Shown: positions 1 through 8,920, counted from the first letter of the stretch. The stretch: 64,000 bases of DNA from Pseudomonas cichorii (GCF_003700275.1 NZ_RBRE01000014.1:96838-160837), one strand, 5' to 3'. The notes: a model not told the origin generated them from the sequence alone. Numbers and translations are program-made.

Positions 1-32
1 GGTACTTATCTGTCCGTGCAGGGGAGCTTCTG

Positions 33-455
33 ATGAGCCGTCTATTGATGTGCCTGATGATCGCCTTGCTGGTGGGGTGCGCCCAGCAGCCGCCCAGGGA
101 TGACAGCCTCTATCAGGACCTGGGACAACGCGCCGGTATCCAGCGGATTGTCGAAGGCATGCTGATGAACATTGCCAGGGATGACCGCATCGTCGAGCGT
201 TTCCGGAAAATCGACATCGTGCGTCTGCGCGACAAGCTGGTGGAGCAGTTTTGTGTTGAAGCGGGCGGCCCTTGCCAGTACACCGGTTCCAGCATGGCTG
301 AATCGCACAAGGGCCAGAACCTGACCCGTAGTGATTTCAACGCTCTGGTGGAAAACCTGATCGATGCCATGGATGCCGAGAAAATTCCGGTGCCGGTGCA
401 AAACCGCCTGATCGCCCGCTTGGCGCCAATGCGTGGCGAGGTCATTGAGAAGTAA
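33..455 (+). CDS. Lipoprotein group 1 truncated haemoglobin
   Basis: A 140-residue protein. It opens with a short hydrophobic signal ending in the lipobox LVGC (Cys16), so it should be lipidated and anchored in the envelope. The rest is a truncated-haemoglobin fold: YQDLGQRAGIQRIVEGM (helix A/B start), the GGPCQYTG turn, and a His in AESHKG that fits the proximal haem ligand (F8), followed by the typical DFNALVENLIDAM helix. The start has a strong AGGGGAG Shine-Dalgarno 7 bases upstream. Truncated globins bind O2 or NO; a role in NO or O2 chemistry outside the cytoplasm is inference. It appears monocistronic; the upstream context is outside the window. Confidence 0.85.
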   Translation: MSRLLMCLMIALLVGCAQQPPRDDSLYQDLGQRAGIQRIVEGMLMNIARDDRIVERFRKIDIVRLRDKLVEQFCVEAGGPCQYTGSSMAESHKGQNLTRSDFNALVENLIDAMDAEKIPVPVQNRLIARLAPMRGEVIEK

Positions 456-914
456 GCGCCGGACATGACAGCCAGATCGTTTCTGCAATGATCTGGTTGC
501 AGGTTTGTTTTGTAATGTTTCCTCTTTGTATTCATGAAGAAATATTAATTTGCAGTTCGCTGTCGAGGAATGCAAGTTTCCTTTCTGGCGCATATAACTG
601 ATGCATCAAAAACGCATGCAAAAGAAATAAGCGGCTCTGTTTTAGAAAGTATTTCTAAATCTTTCCGGGATATGGTATTTCGTTGCGGTGCCTCAGGACT
701 GCCTTGCGCATCGGCTCTGTCAGCGTTGCACAGGCGTGTGCACGACACTTTGTGTGTTGGCTTTGATACAACTCCGTACAGAAATGAGCACTGTATCAAG
801 CCGTAGTCTTTCAGTTAAAACGCGGCATTACTCGTTCAGGTCTTTTTGCCTTGGTCATCCGTTTGGATAACCAGGACAGTTTTCAGTGTGCGTCACATTT
901 CTCAGGGAAGTTAT
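456..914. other. 459-bp intergenic region, no convincing gene
   Basis: No well-supported ORF. A 78-codon frame (570-806, +) has no proper ribosome site and no recognisable family. The stretch from about 490 to 680 is A+T-richer than the flanking genes. It must hold the promoter of the cupin gene; no clear -35/-10 pair was identified. Confidence 0.4.
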
Positions 915-1400
915 ATGTTGCAGAAACAAAGTCTGTTGTTGAGTGCCGTCGCTCTGGCGGCTGTGGTGATGTTGCCGCTGGCCAGCGCGCAAGCGGCTGC
1001 ACCGGTCAAGGAGCCCGTGCAGCAAGGGATAAGAGCCTTCAAGTTGTGCACCGGTGCCGACAACCTGTCGCACATTCAGGAAGGGACGCTCGATCCGAAG
1101 TTTCGTACCGATGTCGATGTCATCCATTTCAAGGAAACTCCGGCCCATTCCTCCTACGACTGGCACCCGGCCCCTGAAGAGCAATACGTGATCAGCCTTG
1201 CGGGCACGCTTGAGTTCTTCACCACCGGTGGCGAAACCTTCGTGCTGCGCCCTGGCGATGTACTGGTTGCACAAGACACCACTGGCCCTGGCCATCGCTG
1301 GGAAATGATCGGTGACCAGCCATGGCGTCGCGCCTATATCACCCTGAAACCCGGCGTGAAGACGGCGTTCGTACCCAAGGCCGGCTCCAAAGGCTGCTGA
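915..1400 (+). CDS. Exported cupin-domain protein
   Basis: 161 residues when started at the ATG preceded by CAGGGAAG; the frame stays open further upstream but that part has no ribosome site and would disrupt the signal peptide. Residues 1-27 form a Sec signal ending ASAQAAA. A single cupin barrel follows: DWHPAPEEQYVISLAGTLEF carries the first motif (His, Glu, Gln), and RPGDVLVAQDTTGPGHRW the second (His), so a metal-binding site is plausible. Substrate unknown. The gene ends at a strong bidirectional terminator shared with the convergent gcd gene. Confidence 0.75.
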   Translation: MLQKQSLLLSAVALAAVVMLPLASAQAAAPVKEPVQQGIRAFKLCTGADNLSHIQEGTLDPKFRTDVDVIHFKETPAHSSYDWHPAPEEQYVISLAGTLEFFTTGGETFVLRPGDVLVAQDTTGPGHRWEMIGDQPWRRAYITLKPGVKTAFVPKAGSKGC

Positions 1401-1421
1401 CCGGACGCAGTGCCCGGTGTC

Positions 1422-1459
1422 AAAAAAGGCGGCTACCCTGTTGGGGTAGCCGCCTTTTT
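1422..1459. terminator. Bidirectional Rho-independent terminator
   Basis: An 11-bp perfect stem (GGCGGCTACCC 1428-1438 with GGGTAGCCGCC 1444-1454) and a 5-base loop, flanked by six A on the left and five T on the right. It can terminate both the cupin gene (+) and gcd (-). Confidence 0.93.
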
Positions 1460-1477
1460 CATTGCTTCAGCGCCTCA

Positions 1478-3895
1478 TCATTTCGGCAGTTTGAATGCCA
1501 TGACGTAGTCACCCTGTCTGGTGCCCAGTGAGCCGTGACCACCGGCTACCACCAGCACATATTGCTGGCCGTCCTTGCCGGTGTAAGTCATCGGTGTGGT
1601 CTGTGCGCCTGCTGGCAGACGGGCTTCCCACAACTGTTTGCCGTTACGAACATCGTAGGCGCGCAGGTACTGGTCCAGCGTTCCGCTCAGGAAAGCCAGG
1701 CCACTGGCCGTGGTGAAGGTCCCTCCGAGGCTTGGAACGCCCATGGTCAGCGGGATCGGCACCGGCGAACTGTCACGTACAGTACCGTTCTTGTGCATCC
1801 AGATGGTCTTGTGGTTGGTCAGGTCGACAGCCGCCACGTAACCCCATGCTGGCGCCTGGCAAGGCAGGCCCATCGGCGAGAGCAAGGCTTCGAGAATCAC
1901 GCCATAAGGTGCGCCTTTATTGGGTTGCACACCTTCGGTTTCGCTCTTGCGACCCGGACCTGCCTCAACCTCGGCCGCAGGCACCAGTTTCGAGCGGAAG
2001 GCCATGTAGCTCGGGTTGACGAAGGCGATCTGACGAACCGGGTCAATCGAGATACCGCCCCAGTCGAACACGCCGAAGTTGCCGGGATAAACAATCGTGC
2101 CTTGCAGCGATGGCGGAGTGAACGGGCCTTCGTAGCGCAAGGACTTGAAGTCGATCCGGCACAGCATCTGATCGAATGGCGTGACGCCCCACATGTCACG
2201 CTCCTTGAGTGGCGGCGGCATGAAGTTCAGATCGGATTTGGGCTGGGTCGGCGAAGTGCGATCCCCTTCGACCGCACCTTGCGGCACTGGCACTTCATTG
2301 ATCGGCACTATGGGTTGGCCGTTGCTGCGGTCCAGTACATAGATGCTGCCTTGCTTGGTCGAAGCCAGTACCGCCGGTTTGACGCCATCGGCGGTCTTCA
2401 TGTCCATGAGCGTCGGTTGACCGCCCACGTCCATGTCCCACAGATCGTGATGGGTGAACTGGTAATGCCAGCGCACATGACCGGTTGCGATATCCAGTGC
2501 TACCAGACCGGCGCTGTATTTCTCCGAGGCCGGGGTGCGATTGCCGCCCCACTGATCAGGCATCTGGTTGCCCATCGGCAGGTAGAGCATGCCCAGTTTT
2601 TCATCGACGCTGAACATGGACCACATATTCGGCGAGTTGCGTGTGTAGGTCTGGCCTTCGGCGATAGGCGTGGTGTCGTCCGGGTTGCCGCTGTCCCAGT
2701 TCCATACCAGGCGGCCGCTGTGTACGTCGTAGGCACGAATCACACCCGAAGGTTCGTCGGTTGAGACGTTATCGGTGACATGGCCGCCGATCACCACCAG
2801 GTCTTTGGTCACTGCCGGTGGCGAAGTGGAGTAGTAGCCGCCCGGAGCAAAGGTGCCGATGTTGGCGCTGAGGTCGATTGAGCCCTTGTTGCCGAAGTCT
2901 TCGCACATCTTGCCGGTGTCGGCATTGAGCGCGATCAGGCGGGTGTCAGCGGTGGGCAGGAAGATCCGGCGCGGACAGACGTTGCCTGCTGCGCCTTCGG
3001 CTGCCGGTGCTGCCGGGCTTTGCGCTGGTGCGCTTGCCGCGTAGGCCGCGTCATCGTGATACGAGACGCCACGGCAGGTCATGTGGGCCCAGCCTTTGAA
3101 GTTTTCCGCATTCTGGGTGCTGATTTTCGGGTCGAAGCGCCAGATCTCCTTGCCGCTGTCCGGATCCAGGGCAATCACCTGGCTGTGCGGCGTGCACACA
3201 TACAGCATGCCGTTGACCTTGAGCGGGGTGTTCTCGGCAGTGGTTTCTCCCGGATCGCCCGGGCCCGGAATATCGCCTGTGCGGTAAGTCCAGGCTGGCA
3301 CCAGCGTGTTGACGTTGTCCGGCGTGATCTGCGCCAGCGGTGAGTAACGATCGCCAAAGGCAGTGCGGCCATAAGACTGCCAGTCGCCATCGGGCATGGC
3401 GGGCGCGGTGTTGCTGGTGCCAGCTGTCTCGCGGTCCAGTTGTCCTTCGATACGACCGGGATGGGTGAACTGGCTGGCCAGTGCGGCAAGCCCGGCCAGC
3501 ACCACAGCGCCAGTCAGCGCGCCGGTTCCCAGCCGCGCAGGCTCGCCCCGCAGCAAGGGCCGACGAAACCATGGCAGCAACAGGACAATGCCGAGTGCAA
3601 ACCAGAGTGCCAGGCGTGGTACCAGTTGCCACCAATCCAGGCCGACTTCCCACAATGCCCAGACCGTGCTCGCAAACAGCAGGAGCGCATACAGGCCAAT
3701 TGCGGAGCGACGTCCGAGGATGAGCAAGATGCCCGTGACTGCAAAGCCGATCCCTGCCAGCAGGTAATAGAGTGAGCCGTCCAGCTGCATCAATCTGAGG
3801 CCGCCGACCAACAGGACCAGACCCATCAGTGCGATCAGCAGACCGAGCAAAGTGGGTAACAGGCGATTTCTACTCAAAGCACCTTCAGTGCTCAT
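1478..3895 (-). CDS. gcd: Membrane-bound PQQ-dependent glucose dehydrogenase
   Basis: 805 residues, the usual length for Gcd. It oxidises glucose to gluconate in the periplasm with pyrroloquinoline quinone and passes electrons to ubiquinone. The N-terminal ~140 residues contain about five membrane segments (for example LLPTLLGLLIALMGLVLLVG). The periplasmic beta-propeller follows, with the entry motif DWQSYGRTAFGDRYSPLAQI, YVCTPHSQVIALDPDSGKEIW and W-docking repeats such as GGTFTTASGLAFLSGTLDQ. The ATG has GGAG about 9 bases upstream. Transcribed alone, ending at the shared terminator. Supports the direct oxidative glucose route of pseudomonads. Confidence 0.96.
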   Translation of the reverse strand: MSTEGALSRNRLLPTLLGLLIALMGLVLLVGGLRLMQLDGSLYYLLAGIGFAVTGILLILGRRSAIGLYALLLFASTVWALWEVGLDWWQLVPRLALWFALGIVLLLPWFRRPLLRGEPARLGTGALTGAVVLAGLAALASQFTHPGRIEGQLDRETAGTSNTAPAMPDGDWQSYGRTAFGDRYSPLAQITPDNVNTLVPAWTYRTGDIPGPGDPGETTAENTPLKVNGMLYVCTPHSQVIALDPDSGKEIWRFDPKISTQNAENFKGWAHMTCRGVSYHDDAAYAASAPAQSPAAPAAEGAAGNVCPRRIFLPTADTRLIALNADTGKMCEDFGNKGSIDLSANIGTFAPGGYYSTSPPAVTKDLVVIGGHVTDNVSTDEPSGVIRAYDVHSGRLVWNWDSGNPDDTTPIAEGQTYTRNSPNMWSMFSVDEKLGMLYLPMGNQMPDQWGGNRTPASEKYSAGLVALDIATGHVRWHYQFTHHDLWDMDVGGQPTLMDMKTADGVKPAVLASTKQGSIYVLDRSNGQPIVPINEVPVPQGAVEGDRTSPTQPKSDLNFMPPPLKERDMWGVTPFDQMLCRIDFKSLRYEGPFTPPSLQGTIVYPGNFGVFDWGGISIDPVRQIAFVNPSYMAFRSKLVPAAEVEAGPGRKSETEGVQPNKGAPYGVILEALLSPMGLPCQAPAWGYVAAVDLTNHKTIWMHKNGTVRDSSPVPIPLTMGVPSLGGTFTTASGLAFLSGTLDQYLRAYDVRNGKQLWEARLPAGAQTTPMTYTGKDGQQYVLVVAGGHGSLGTRQGDYVMAFKLPK

Positions 3896-4261
3896 AATGC
3901 GAATCTCCGTGACGATTGAATGTGTTATTGACGCTCTGCTGCGTCTTGCGCAGTGGCGTCATGTTTTTGAACGCTAGTTCTTGAAACGAATTTCTGACAG
4001 CCGATATCAACCATTGGTCAGAAGATCCTGCTCAGGCCCGAAAGGCGGGCGTTGAGGCGTAGACCATCAATGTTCGGGTTCGTGCATCGAAATAGGTGTG
4101 ACAGGCGTGATGGAATGCGGCCCAGAGTCAGGCCATCATCGATAATGATAGGGAGCTAATGAATTTCTAAACAGACTCAACTCTGACATGGAGCATTGTG
4201 GATTCTGTAACAGTGTGCAGGTCGCCCGCGCATTGCACGCAGGCGACCTGTCTGGCCTGGG
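3896..4261. other. 366-bp intergenic region upstream of gcd
   Basis: Holds the gcd promoter and the 3' end of the TonB-receptor unit. An imperfect inverted repeat (TGACGC 3929-3934 with GCGTCA 3956-3961, plus inner CTGC 3936-3939 / GCAG 3950-3953) lies just upstream of gcd and could form a leader hairpin. An A+T-rich imperfect palindrome, ATCATCGATAATGAT (about 4136-4150), resembles half of a Fur-type site but is too weak to call. No gene seen. Confidence 0.4.
4218..4250. terminator. Hairpin downstream of the TonB receptor gene
   Basis: Perfect 9-bp stem (CAGGTCGCC 4218-4226 with GGCGACCTG 4242-4250), 11 bases after the receptor stop codon. No T-tract follows on the minus strand, so it may be a weak or Rho-assisted terminator or a 3'-end stabiliser. 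Confidence 0.5.
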
Positions 4262-6301
4262 TCAGAACGTGGTGCGCAAACCTACTTGCACGCTACGGCC
4301 CTGGGCCGGTGCGATATCGCGCAGGATCGAGCTGGCGTAGCGCACCGTCTGGTTGGTCAGGTTCTCGCCATTGACGAAGGCCAGCCATTGGCTGCCACCG
4401 AGGTTGAAGCGATAACCGGCACTGGCGCCCAGTGTGGTGTAGCCATCGGTGCTGGATTCATTATCCGGGACCCGATGCTGAGCACTGGCATGTTCGATAT
4501 CGATGCGCGCCTGCCACTTGTCCAGCTCCCACAACAGGCCGCTGTTCAGGCGCAGAGGCGCGATACGGGGCAGGGCTTCGCCGGTGTCCAGGTTGGTGGC
4601 ACGGGTGTAGTCGCCAGACAGCTCCAGCGCCAGGCTACCGTACTGGTTTTCGCCCAGCTTCCAGTGATCCTGCGCCTCGATACCGCTGAAGCGGGCCCGG
4701 ACGCCTGCATAGTTGAATTCCGGAATCCCGCTGGCATCGTCATTACCGTCCTCGTCGACGCTGCGACCGCTGCCCAGCAGGCCGATGTAGTTGGAGAAGT
4801 GGCTGTAGAACACGCCTGCACTGCCTTTGTGGGTGCCGTTGTCAAAGCGCAGCGCCAGGTCGCTGGAAACCGCTTTTTCTTTCGACAGGTCGGCATTGCC
4901 GCGCTCATAAGTACCGGTGGCGACGTGAGCACCATTGGCATACAGCTCGTAGAAAGTCGGGGCCCGTTCGGTATAGCCCAGCGTCGCGGCCAGCGACCAG
5001 ACTGGCGTCAGGGTGTAGACCGCGCCCGACGACAGGCTGCCCGCAGTGAATTTGCTCGAGTTGTCGGCGGCAGCGAAACGCTCCTTGCCCTGGGCATCCG
5101 GATCGACTGTGGTGTGCTCGATACGTCCACCCAGGCTCAGCTTCAGGCGCTCGGTGGCTTGCAGTTCTTCAAGAATGAACAACGCCCCGGCATCGGTATC
5201 GGTCTGTGGTACGAACGCTTCCTCGCCCAGAGCCGAAAACTCACTGCGGGTCACTTGTGCGCCGACGACGCCGTTGAGTGGGCCGATCGGTTGATGACGG
5301 GCTTCGATGCGGGCTTCGTAGCCCTTGTTCTTGAAGGTGGTGCCGACTTCACCGCCTTCGATTTCGCGGTGTTCGTAGTCGGTGTAGCCCGCATCGAGCT
5401 TGACCGAGGTGAAAGGGCCGGACAGGTTGCGGATCTCCGACGCGAAGGCGTAATGCTCCTGCTGCATGCGGATACGCACGTCCTGCTCGGCAGGCGATCC
5501 GTAGTTGGAATCGTAGTTGCTGTACGACACACCGGCGTAGCCGTCATCCCAGGTGTAGGAACCGCCGACCGCACCGCCGTCCTGGCGTCCGTCGCTGTTG
5601 CTCAGGCGTTTTTTCCTGTCGCCGTCTTCGCTGCCTTGCGCGCGCAGCTCGCTGGTGCGGGCATAGCCGGGGATACGCAGGTCATTGAACTCGCGAGCGT
5701 TGGCGTCGATGTGCAGGGCGAACTGGCCGTTGCCGGCTTCCAGCTTGCCCGCGCTGCTGCGGGTCGTATCGGCACCGCCGTAGCGAAGTTCGCCAGCGCC
5801 GTGGATGCCTTCGATGGCTTCGGTGGGAATGCGGTTATCGAAAGTATTGACCACGCCACCGATAGCGCTGCCGCCATACAGCAAGGCGGCCGGGCCACGT
5901 ACGACTTCGATGCGCTCGACATTCACCGGGTCCAGCGGTACGGCGTGATCATAGGACAGCGACGAAGCATCCAGGGCACCTACGCCGTTACGCAGGATAC
6001 GAATCCGGTCACCGTCCATGCCGCGGATGATCGGGCGGCTGGCTCCCGGACCGAAGTAGGACGAAGAAACTCCCGGCTGCCTGTTCAGGGTTTCACCCAG
6101 GCTGCCTTTCTGCTCAAAGGTCAAGGCATCGCCTTCCAGAACCGTGCTCGGGGTTGCCAGTTGATCGCTGCCCAGCGGGTTGGCAGTGATGACCTGAGGT
6201 TGCAGCTCAAGGCTTTCGGCGGCATATACGGGAGCGGCAAGCAGCAGGGCGGTTGCCAGTGGCGTCAGACGCCAGAGCAGGTTGTGGTGTATCGGTGACA
6301 T
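4262..6301 (-). CDS. znuD: TonB-dependent outer-membrane receptor, ZnuD type
   Basis: 679 residues from the ATG with AAGGAAA upstream; the longer frame to 6385 would run through the operator and is rejected. Signal peptide 1-27 (TALLLAAPVYAAES). Plug domain follows with GVSSSYFGPGASRPIIRGMD and ERIEVVRGPAALLYGGSAIGGVVN; the rest is a 22-strand barrel ending in a terminal Phe (VGLRTTF), as expected for Bam-dependent insertion. The plug resembles zinc-uptake receptors of the ZnuD group. A Zur-type box sits about 70 bases upstream of the start, so repression by Zur in zinc excess is likely. Substrate assignment is inference from family and operator; copper or another metal is the main alternative. 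Confidence 0.82.
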   Translation of the reverse strand: MSPIHHNLLWRLTPLATALLLAAPVYAAESLELQPQVITANPLGSDQLATPSTVLEGDALTFEQKGSLGETLNRQPGVSSSYFGPGASRPIIRGMDGDRIRILRNGVGALDASSLSYDHAVPLDPVNVERIEVVRGPAALLYGGSAIGGVVNTFDNRIPTEAIEGIHGAGELRYGGADTTRSSAGKLEAGNGQFALHIDANAREFNDLRIPGYARTSELRAQGSEDGDRKKRLSNSDGRQDGGAVGGSYTWDDGYAGVSYSNYDSNYGSPAEQDVRIRMQQEHYAFASEIRNLSGPFTSVKLDAGYTDYEHREIEGGEVGTTFKNKGYEARIEARHQPIGPLNGVVGAQVTRSEFSALGEEAFVPQTDTDAGALFILEELQATERLKLSLGGRIEHTTVDPDAQGKERFAAADNSSKFTAGSLSSGAVYTLTPVWSLAATLGYTERAPTFYELYANGAHVATGTYERGNADLSKEKAVSSDLALRFDNGTHKGSAGVFYSHFSNYIGLLGSGRSVDEDGNDDASGIPEFNYAGVRARFSGIEAQDHWKLGENQYGSLALELSGDYTRATNLDTGEALPRIAPLRLNSGLLWELDKWQARIDIEHASAQHRVPDNESSTDGYTTLGASAGYRFNLGGSQWLAFVNGENLTNQTVRYASSILRDIAPAQGRSVQVGLRTTF

Positions 6302-6367
6302 AGGGGTTTCCTTGGCGGGGCATGCGGGAATGCCCCAGGTCGAGAGCTGCGTGGAGGTGTGTAATTT

Positions 6368-6387
6368 GTAGTTACAATATAACATCT
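6368..6387. promoter_or_regulatory. Zur box upstream of the TonB receptor
   Basis: Read on the minus strand the core is ATGTTATATTGTAAC, a 13-bp near-palindrome (6371-6383) matching the GTTATAnTATAAC type of gammaproteobacterial Zur sites. A second, better copy lies before the zinc-free L31 gene at 25075-25089, which supports the assignment. Confidence 0.75.
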
Positions 6388-6545
6388 CTTTTTGGCTGAA
6401 AAGCGGAACTTTCGACGTTGCGTGCAGGAGTATTCCCGGAATCGGCTCGACGAAACTTATCCCATCTCACGCTAAGCTCTTCCTACCTTCTGATGGCTCG
6501 GCTAATGTGCGCACCTTTCGCATTCATCACGCTTGAAGGTCAGTC

Positions 6546-6773
6546 ATGACAACCACCACCAACGACCCCCTGCACGGCGTTACGCTTGAACAGATCCTCA
6601 AGGCTCTGGTCGAGCACTACCAATGGTCCGGCCTGGCCGAGCGCATCGACATTCGCTGTTTCAAGAGCGATCCGAGCATCAAGTCCAGCCTGACCTTCCT
6701 GCGCAAGACGCCCTGGGCTCGCGAGAAAGTGGAAGCGCTGTACGTGAAGCTGCATCGCAGCAAAGGCTGGTAA
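6546..6773 (+). CDS. VF530-family DNA-binding protein (DUF2132)
   Basis: 75 residues, matching the compact VF530 family: [19 protein letters not shown], then [22 protein letters not shown] and [11 protein letters not shown]. The family was named from a structural study of a Vibrio fischeri protein that binds DNA; its cellular role is unknown. The next gene begins 39 bases downstream on the same strand, so co-transcription is possible. Confidence 0.85.
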   Translation: MTTTTNDPLHGVTLEQILKALVEHYQWSGLAERIDIRCFKSDPSIKSSLTFLRKTPWAREKVEALYVKLHRSKGW

Positions 6774-6812
6774 ATACGCACGGCATGGACGCTGGCCTGC
6801 AAGGAACCAACG

Positions 6813-7469
6813 ATGCACAGCGAACATCCGCAACTGGCGCAGGGACAGCGTCGCTACGCGCTTATTGCCGCCTGCCTGGGCTGGTCCGGACTGGCGATCC
6901 AGATGTATCTGATTTTCTGGGCACGCTGGGCCGATCAGGCCAGCCTGCTGGGCGGACTGGTCCGGTTTTTCAGCTTCTTTACCGTCTTGAGCAACACGCT
7001 TGTGGCTGTAGCACTGACCTGTGCATGGAGTCAGCGACAGTCGCGGGGTCATGGCTTTTTTCGCAATCCGGTGGTGTGCGGCGGCATTACCGTCAGCATT
7101 GTACTGGTGGCCATCGCCTATAACCTGCTGCTGCGCCATTTGTGGCAGCCACAGGGCTGGCAGTGGATCGCGGACGAACTGCTGCACGACGTCATGCCGC
7201 TGCTCTTTGTGCTGTATTGGTGGCTGTATGTGCCCAAAGGCAGACTGCGCCTGACTCATGTTGCGCTGTGGACGCTGTACCCGATATTCTATTTCGGTTA
7301 CGTCCTGCTGCGCGGCGATGCGATAGGGGATTACCTGTATCCCTTTATCGATGTCGGCACTCTTGGTTACAGCCAGGCTTTTCTCAATGCCCTGGGGGTG
7401 TTGACGGGATTTATTGCGATTGCCCTGGTATTGCTGGGAGTGGACAGGCTGTACAAGCCTCGCGAATGA
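6813..7469 (+). CDS. Pr6Pr-family integral membrane protein
   Basis: 218 residues with six hydrophobic segments, beginning with YALIAACLGWSGLAIQMYLI. Family hallmarks are FFSFFTVLSNTLVA, the His-containing LLHDVMPLLFVLYWWLY, and YPIFYFGYVLLRG. The Pr6Pr group is distantly related to FAR-17a/AIG1-like membrane hydrolases; no function is established. Followed directly by a REP-like palindrome, so likely the last gene of its unit. Confidence 0.78.
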   Translation: MHSEHPQLAQGQRRYALIAACLGWSGLAIQMYLIFWARWADQASLLGGLVRFFSFFTVLSNTLVAVALTCAWSQRQSRGHGFFRNPVVCGGITVSIVLVAIAYNLLLRHLWQPQGWQWIADELLHDVMPLLFVLYWWLYVPKGRLRLTHVALWTLYPIFYFGYVLLRGDAIGDYLYPFIDVGTLGYSQAFLNALGVLTGFIAIALVLLGVDRLYKPRE

Positions 7470-7509
7470 ATTGGCTCCCGCACGTGCAGGAGCCAATCAC
7501 TGGCGAACG
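7462..7509. repeat. REP-like palindromic element
   Basis: Stem TTGGCTCC (7471-7478) with GGAGCCAA (7489-7496), flanked by GCGAATGAA and GGCGAAC. Same family as the elements near 27064, 42932, 44777, 58656 and 62440. It sits between convergent genes and may act as a bidirectional terminator. Confidence 0.7.
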
Positions 7510-7518
7510 GGCGCTCAA

Positions 7519-8289
7519 TCAGCTCTCGTCGTGCTCATCCAGCCGCCAGTAACCCGCTGCCTTGACGAACCCGTCATCAAGCTTGAACTCGTCTAGCAGC
7601 ACACGGCGTATCTTGCGTGACAAGGCTGCTTCGGTAGCGACCCAAGCGTAAAGCTTGCCTTCAGGCAGTGTCAGACCGCGGGTGACGTCCAGCAGATGCT
7701 GTTCACCGCGAACCACCCAACTGACATCGACCTGTGCCTGGCTCTGCAAGACCTGTTGCTCATCCGGACTCGCGATCTCGATCACCACCCGTGCCACGCG
7801 ATTGGCCGGCAGTGATTCCAGGCGCCGGGCAATGGCCGGAATGGCGGTTTCGTCGCCGATCAGCAGATAGCTGTCGAACATGTCCGGCACCACCATCGAA
7901 CCACGTGGCCCGGCGATATGCAGGAACTGCCCCGGCTCGACCTGAGCGGCCCAGGACGCGGCAGGTCCTTCGCCATGCAGGACAAAATCGATATCCAGCT
8001 CGCCTGTCGTTTCGTCATAGCGACGCGGTGTGTAGTCACGCATGGCCGGGCGCGGGCCGTCGCTGTTGCCGCCAGGCGTGAAGTTTTCCAGTGCCGCCTG
8101 TTCTTCGGGCGTCTGGGCGAACAGGAGCTTCACGTGGTCATCGGTGCCCAGGCTGATAAAGCCTGCCAGTTGCGGCCCGTGCAGGGTAACGCGCCGCATC
8201 AGCGGCGTCAGGTCGGTCACGCGCAGCACTTCAAGCTTGCGTACCTTGATTTCATGATTGACGCGATGGATCGACTGCTGCGAATTCAT
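7519..8289 (-). CDS. Siderophore-interacting protein (FAD-dependent ferric reductase)
   Basis: 256 residues of the ViuB/YqjH family, cytoplasmic NAD(P)H flavin enzymes that reduce iron in ferric siderophores. FAD-binding part: LTPLMRRVTLHGPQLAGF, then PAMRDYTPRRYD (RxYT flavin motif) and FVLHGEGPAASWAAQVEPGQFLHIAGPRGS. The C-terminal SIP domain contains YLLIGDETAIPAI and LYAWVATEAALSRKIRRVL. The start overlaps the upstream PadR gene by 4 bases (ATGA), so the two are translationally coupled. A close parallel is E. coli yqjH, controlled by the neighbouring PadR protein YqjI. Confidence 0.9.
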   Translation of the reverse strand: MNSQQSIHRVNHEIKVRKLEVLRVTDLTPLMRRVTLHGPQLAGFISLGTDDHVKLLFAQTPEEQAALENFTPGGNSDGPRPAMRDYTPRRYDETTGELDIDFVLHGEGPAASWAAQVEPGQFLHIAGPRGSMVVPDMFDSYLLIGDETAIPAIARRLESLPANRVARVVIEIASPDEQQVLQSQAQVDVSWVVRGEQHLLDVTRGLTLPEGKLYAWVATEAALSRKIRRVLLDEFKLDDGFVKAAGYWRLDEHDES

Positions 8290-8882
8290 ACGGACTTCTC
8301 CGACACGGATTGGGGACCATCGACGATGGATTTAGCGGTTTCATTGAGCAGGTCGCGAACCCGAAGAATCTCTTCCGGGCTCCAGCGGCCGTGGTGCATT
8401 TGCAAGGCATGACGCAGGTTATGCACCGCTTCATGGATTTCCGGCGGCCGGTCATGTCCGCGCAGCGAGCGCTTGCTGACTTCGATCCGCATGCGCACAC
8501 CATCCAGTGCCACGGCCTGGTCGGCCAGCGATTGCAGGCCGCGATCAGTGATGGTGTAGAGCTTCTTGCCGGCCTGGGCATCCCCCAGGATCAGTTCGCT
8601 TTCTTCAAGAAAGGTCAGCGTGGGATAAATCACTCCGGGGCTTGGGCTATAGGCGCCATCGAACATGCTTTCGATCTGGCGGATCAGGTCATAGCCATGG
8701 CAGGGCTGCTCGGCAATCAAGGCCAGCAACAACAGCTTCAAGTCGCCCGGAGCGAATACCCGTGGGCCGCGTCCGCCGCGTTCACGGCCAGCGCGTTTTT
8801 CAAAACCGTCGCGGCTTTCGCCATATTCGCGAAGCGCAGGACGGTCGTGGGGGCGGTGAGGGTCATCACGCATTTTCTTCAT
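8286..8882 (-). CDS. PadR-family transcriptional regulator, YqjI-like
   Basis: 198 residues. A charged, His- and Arg-rich N-terminal extension (about residues 1-45, including DPHRPHDRPAL) precedes the PadR winged helix: LKLLLLALIAEQPCHGYDLI, GAYSPSPGVIYPTLTFLEE, GKKLYTITDRGL. A C-terminal helical part with HNLRHALQMHHGRW follows. E. coli YqjI has a similar metal-binding N-terminal tail and represses the siderophore-reductase gene yqjH; the same pairing here suggests metal-responsive autoregulation. A 24-bp near-perfect palindrome lies 15 bases upstream of the start. Confidence 0.88.
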   Translation of the reverse strand: MKKMRDDPHRPHDRPALREYGESRDGFEKRAGRERGGRGPRVFAPGDLKLLLLALIAEQPCHGYDLIRQIESMFDGAYSPSPGVIYPTLTFLEESELILGDAQAGKKLYTITDRGLQSLADQAVALDGVRMRIEVSKRSLRGHDRPPEIHEAVHNLRHALQMHHGRWSPEEILRVRDLLNETAKSIVDGPQSVSEKSV

Positions 8883-8896
8883 CTCCCGTAACGATT

Positions 8897-8920
8897 TAGA
8901 TATACCTTAAGATATATCTA
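8897..8920. promoter_or_regulatory. Near-perfect 24-bp palindrome, candidate PadR operator
   Basis: Half-sites TAGATATACCTT and AAGATATATCTA are inverted repeats with one mismatched pair across 12 positions. It lies between the PadR start and the upstream gene, in position to block the promoter. PadR regulators typically bind such A+T-rich dyads in their own promoter. Confidence 0.8.

Noticed and set aside
570..806. 78-codon ORF between the globin and cupin genes
   Set aside because: No proper Shine-Dalgarno spacing and no family resemblance.
1535..2764. 409-codon ORF opposite gcd
   Set aside because: Shadow frame of gcd, no start signal and no recognisable fold.
4136..4150. Fur box upstream of gcd
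   Set aside because: Only an imperfect half matches; no iron-linked gene follows.
4286..6298. 670-codon ORF on the + strand
   Set aside because: Complete shadow of the TonB receptor gene on the opposite strand; protein has no domain and its codon use mirrors the real gene.
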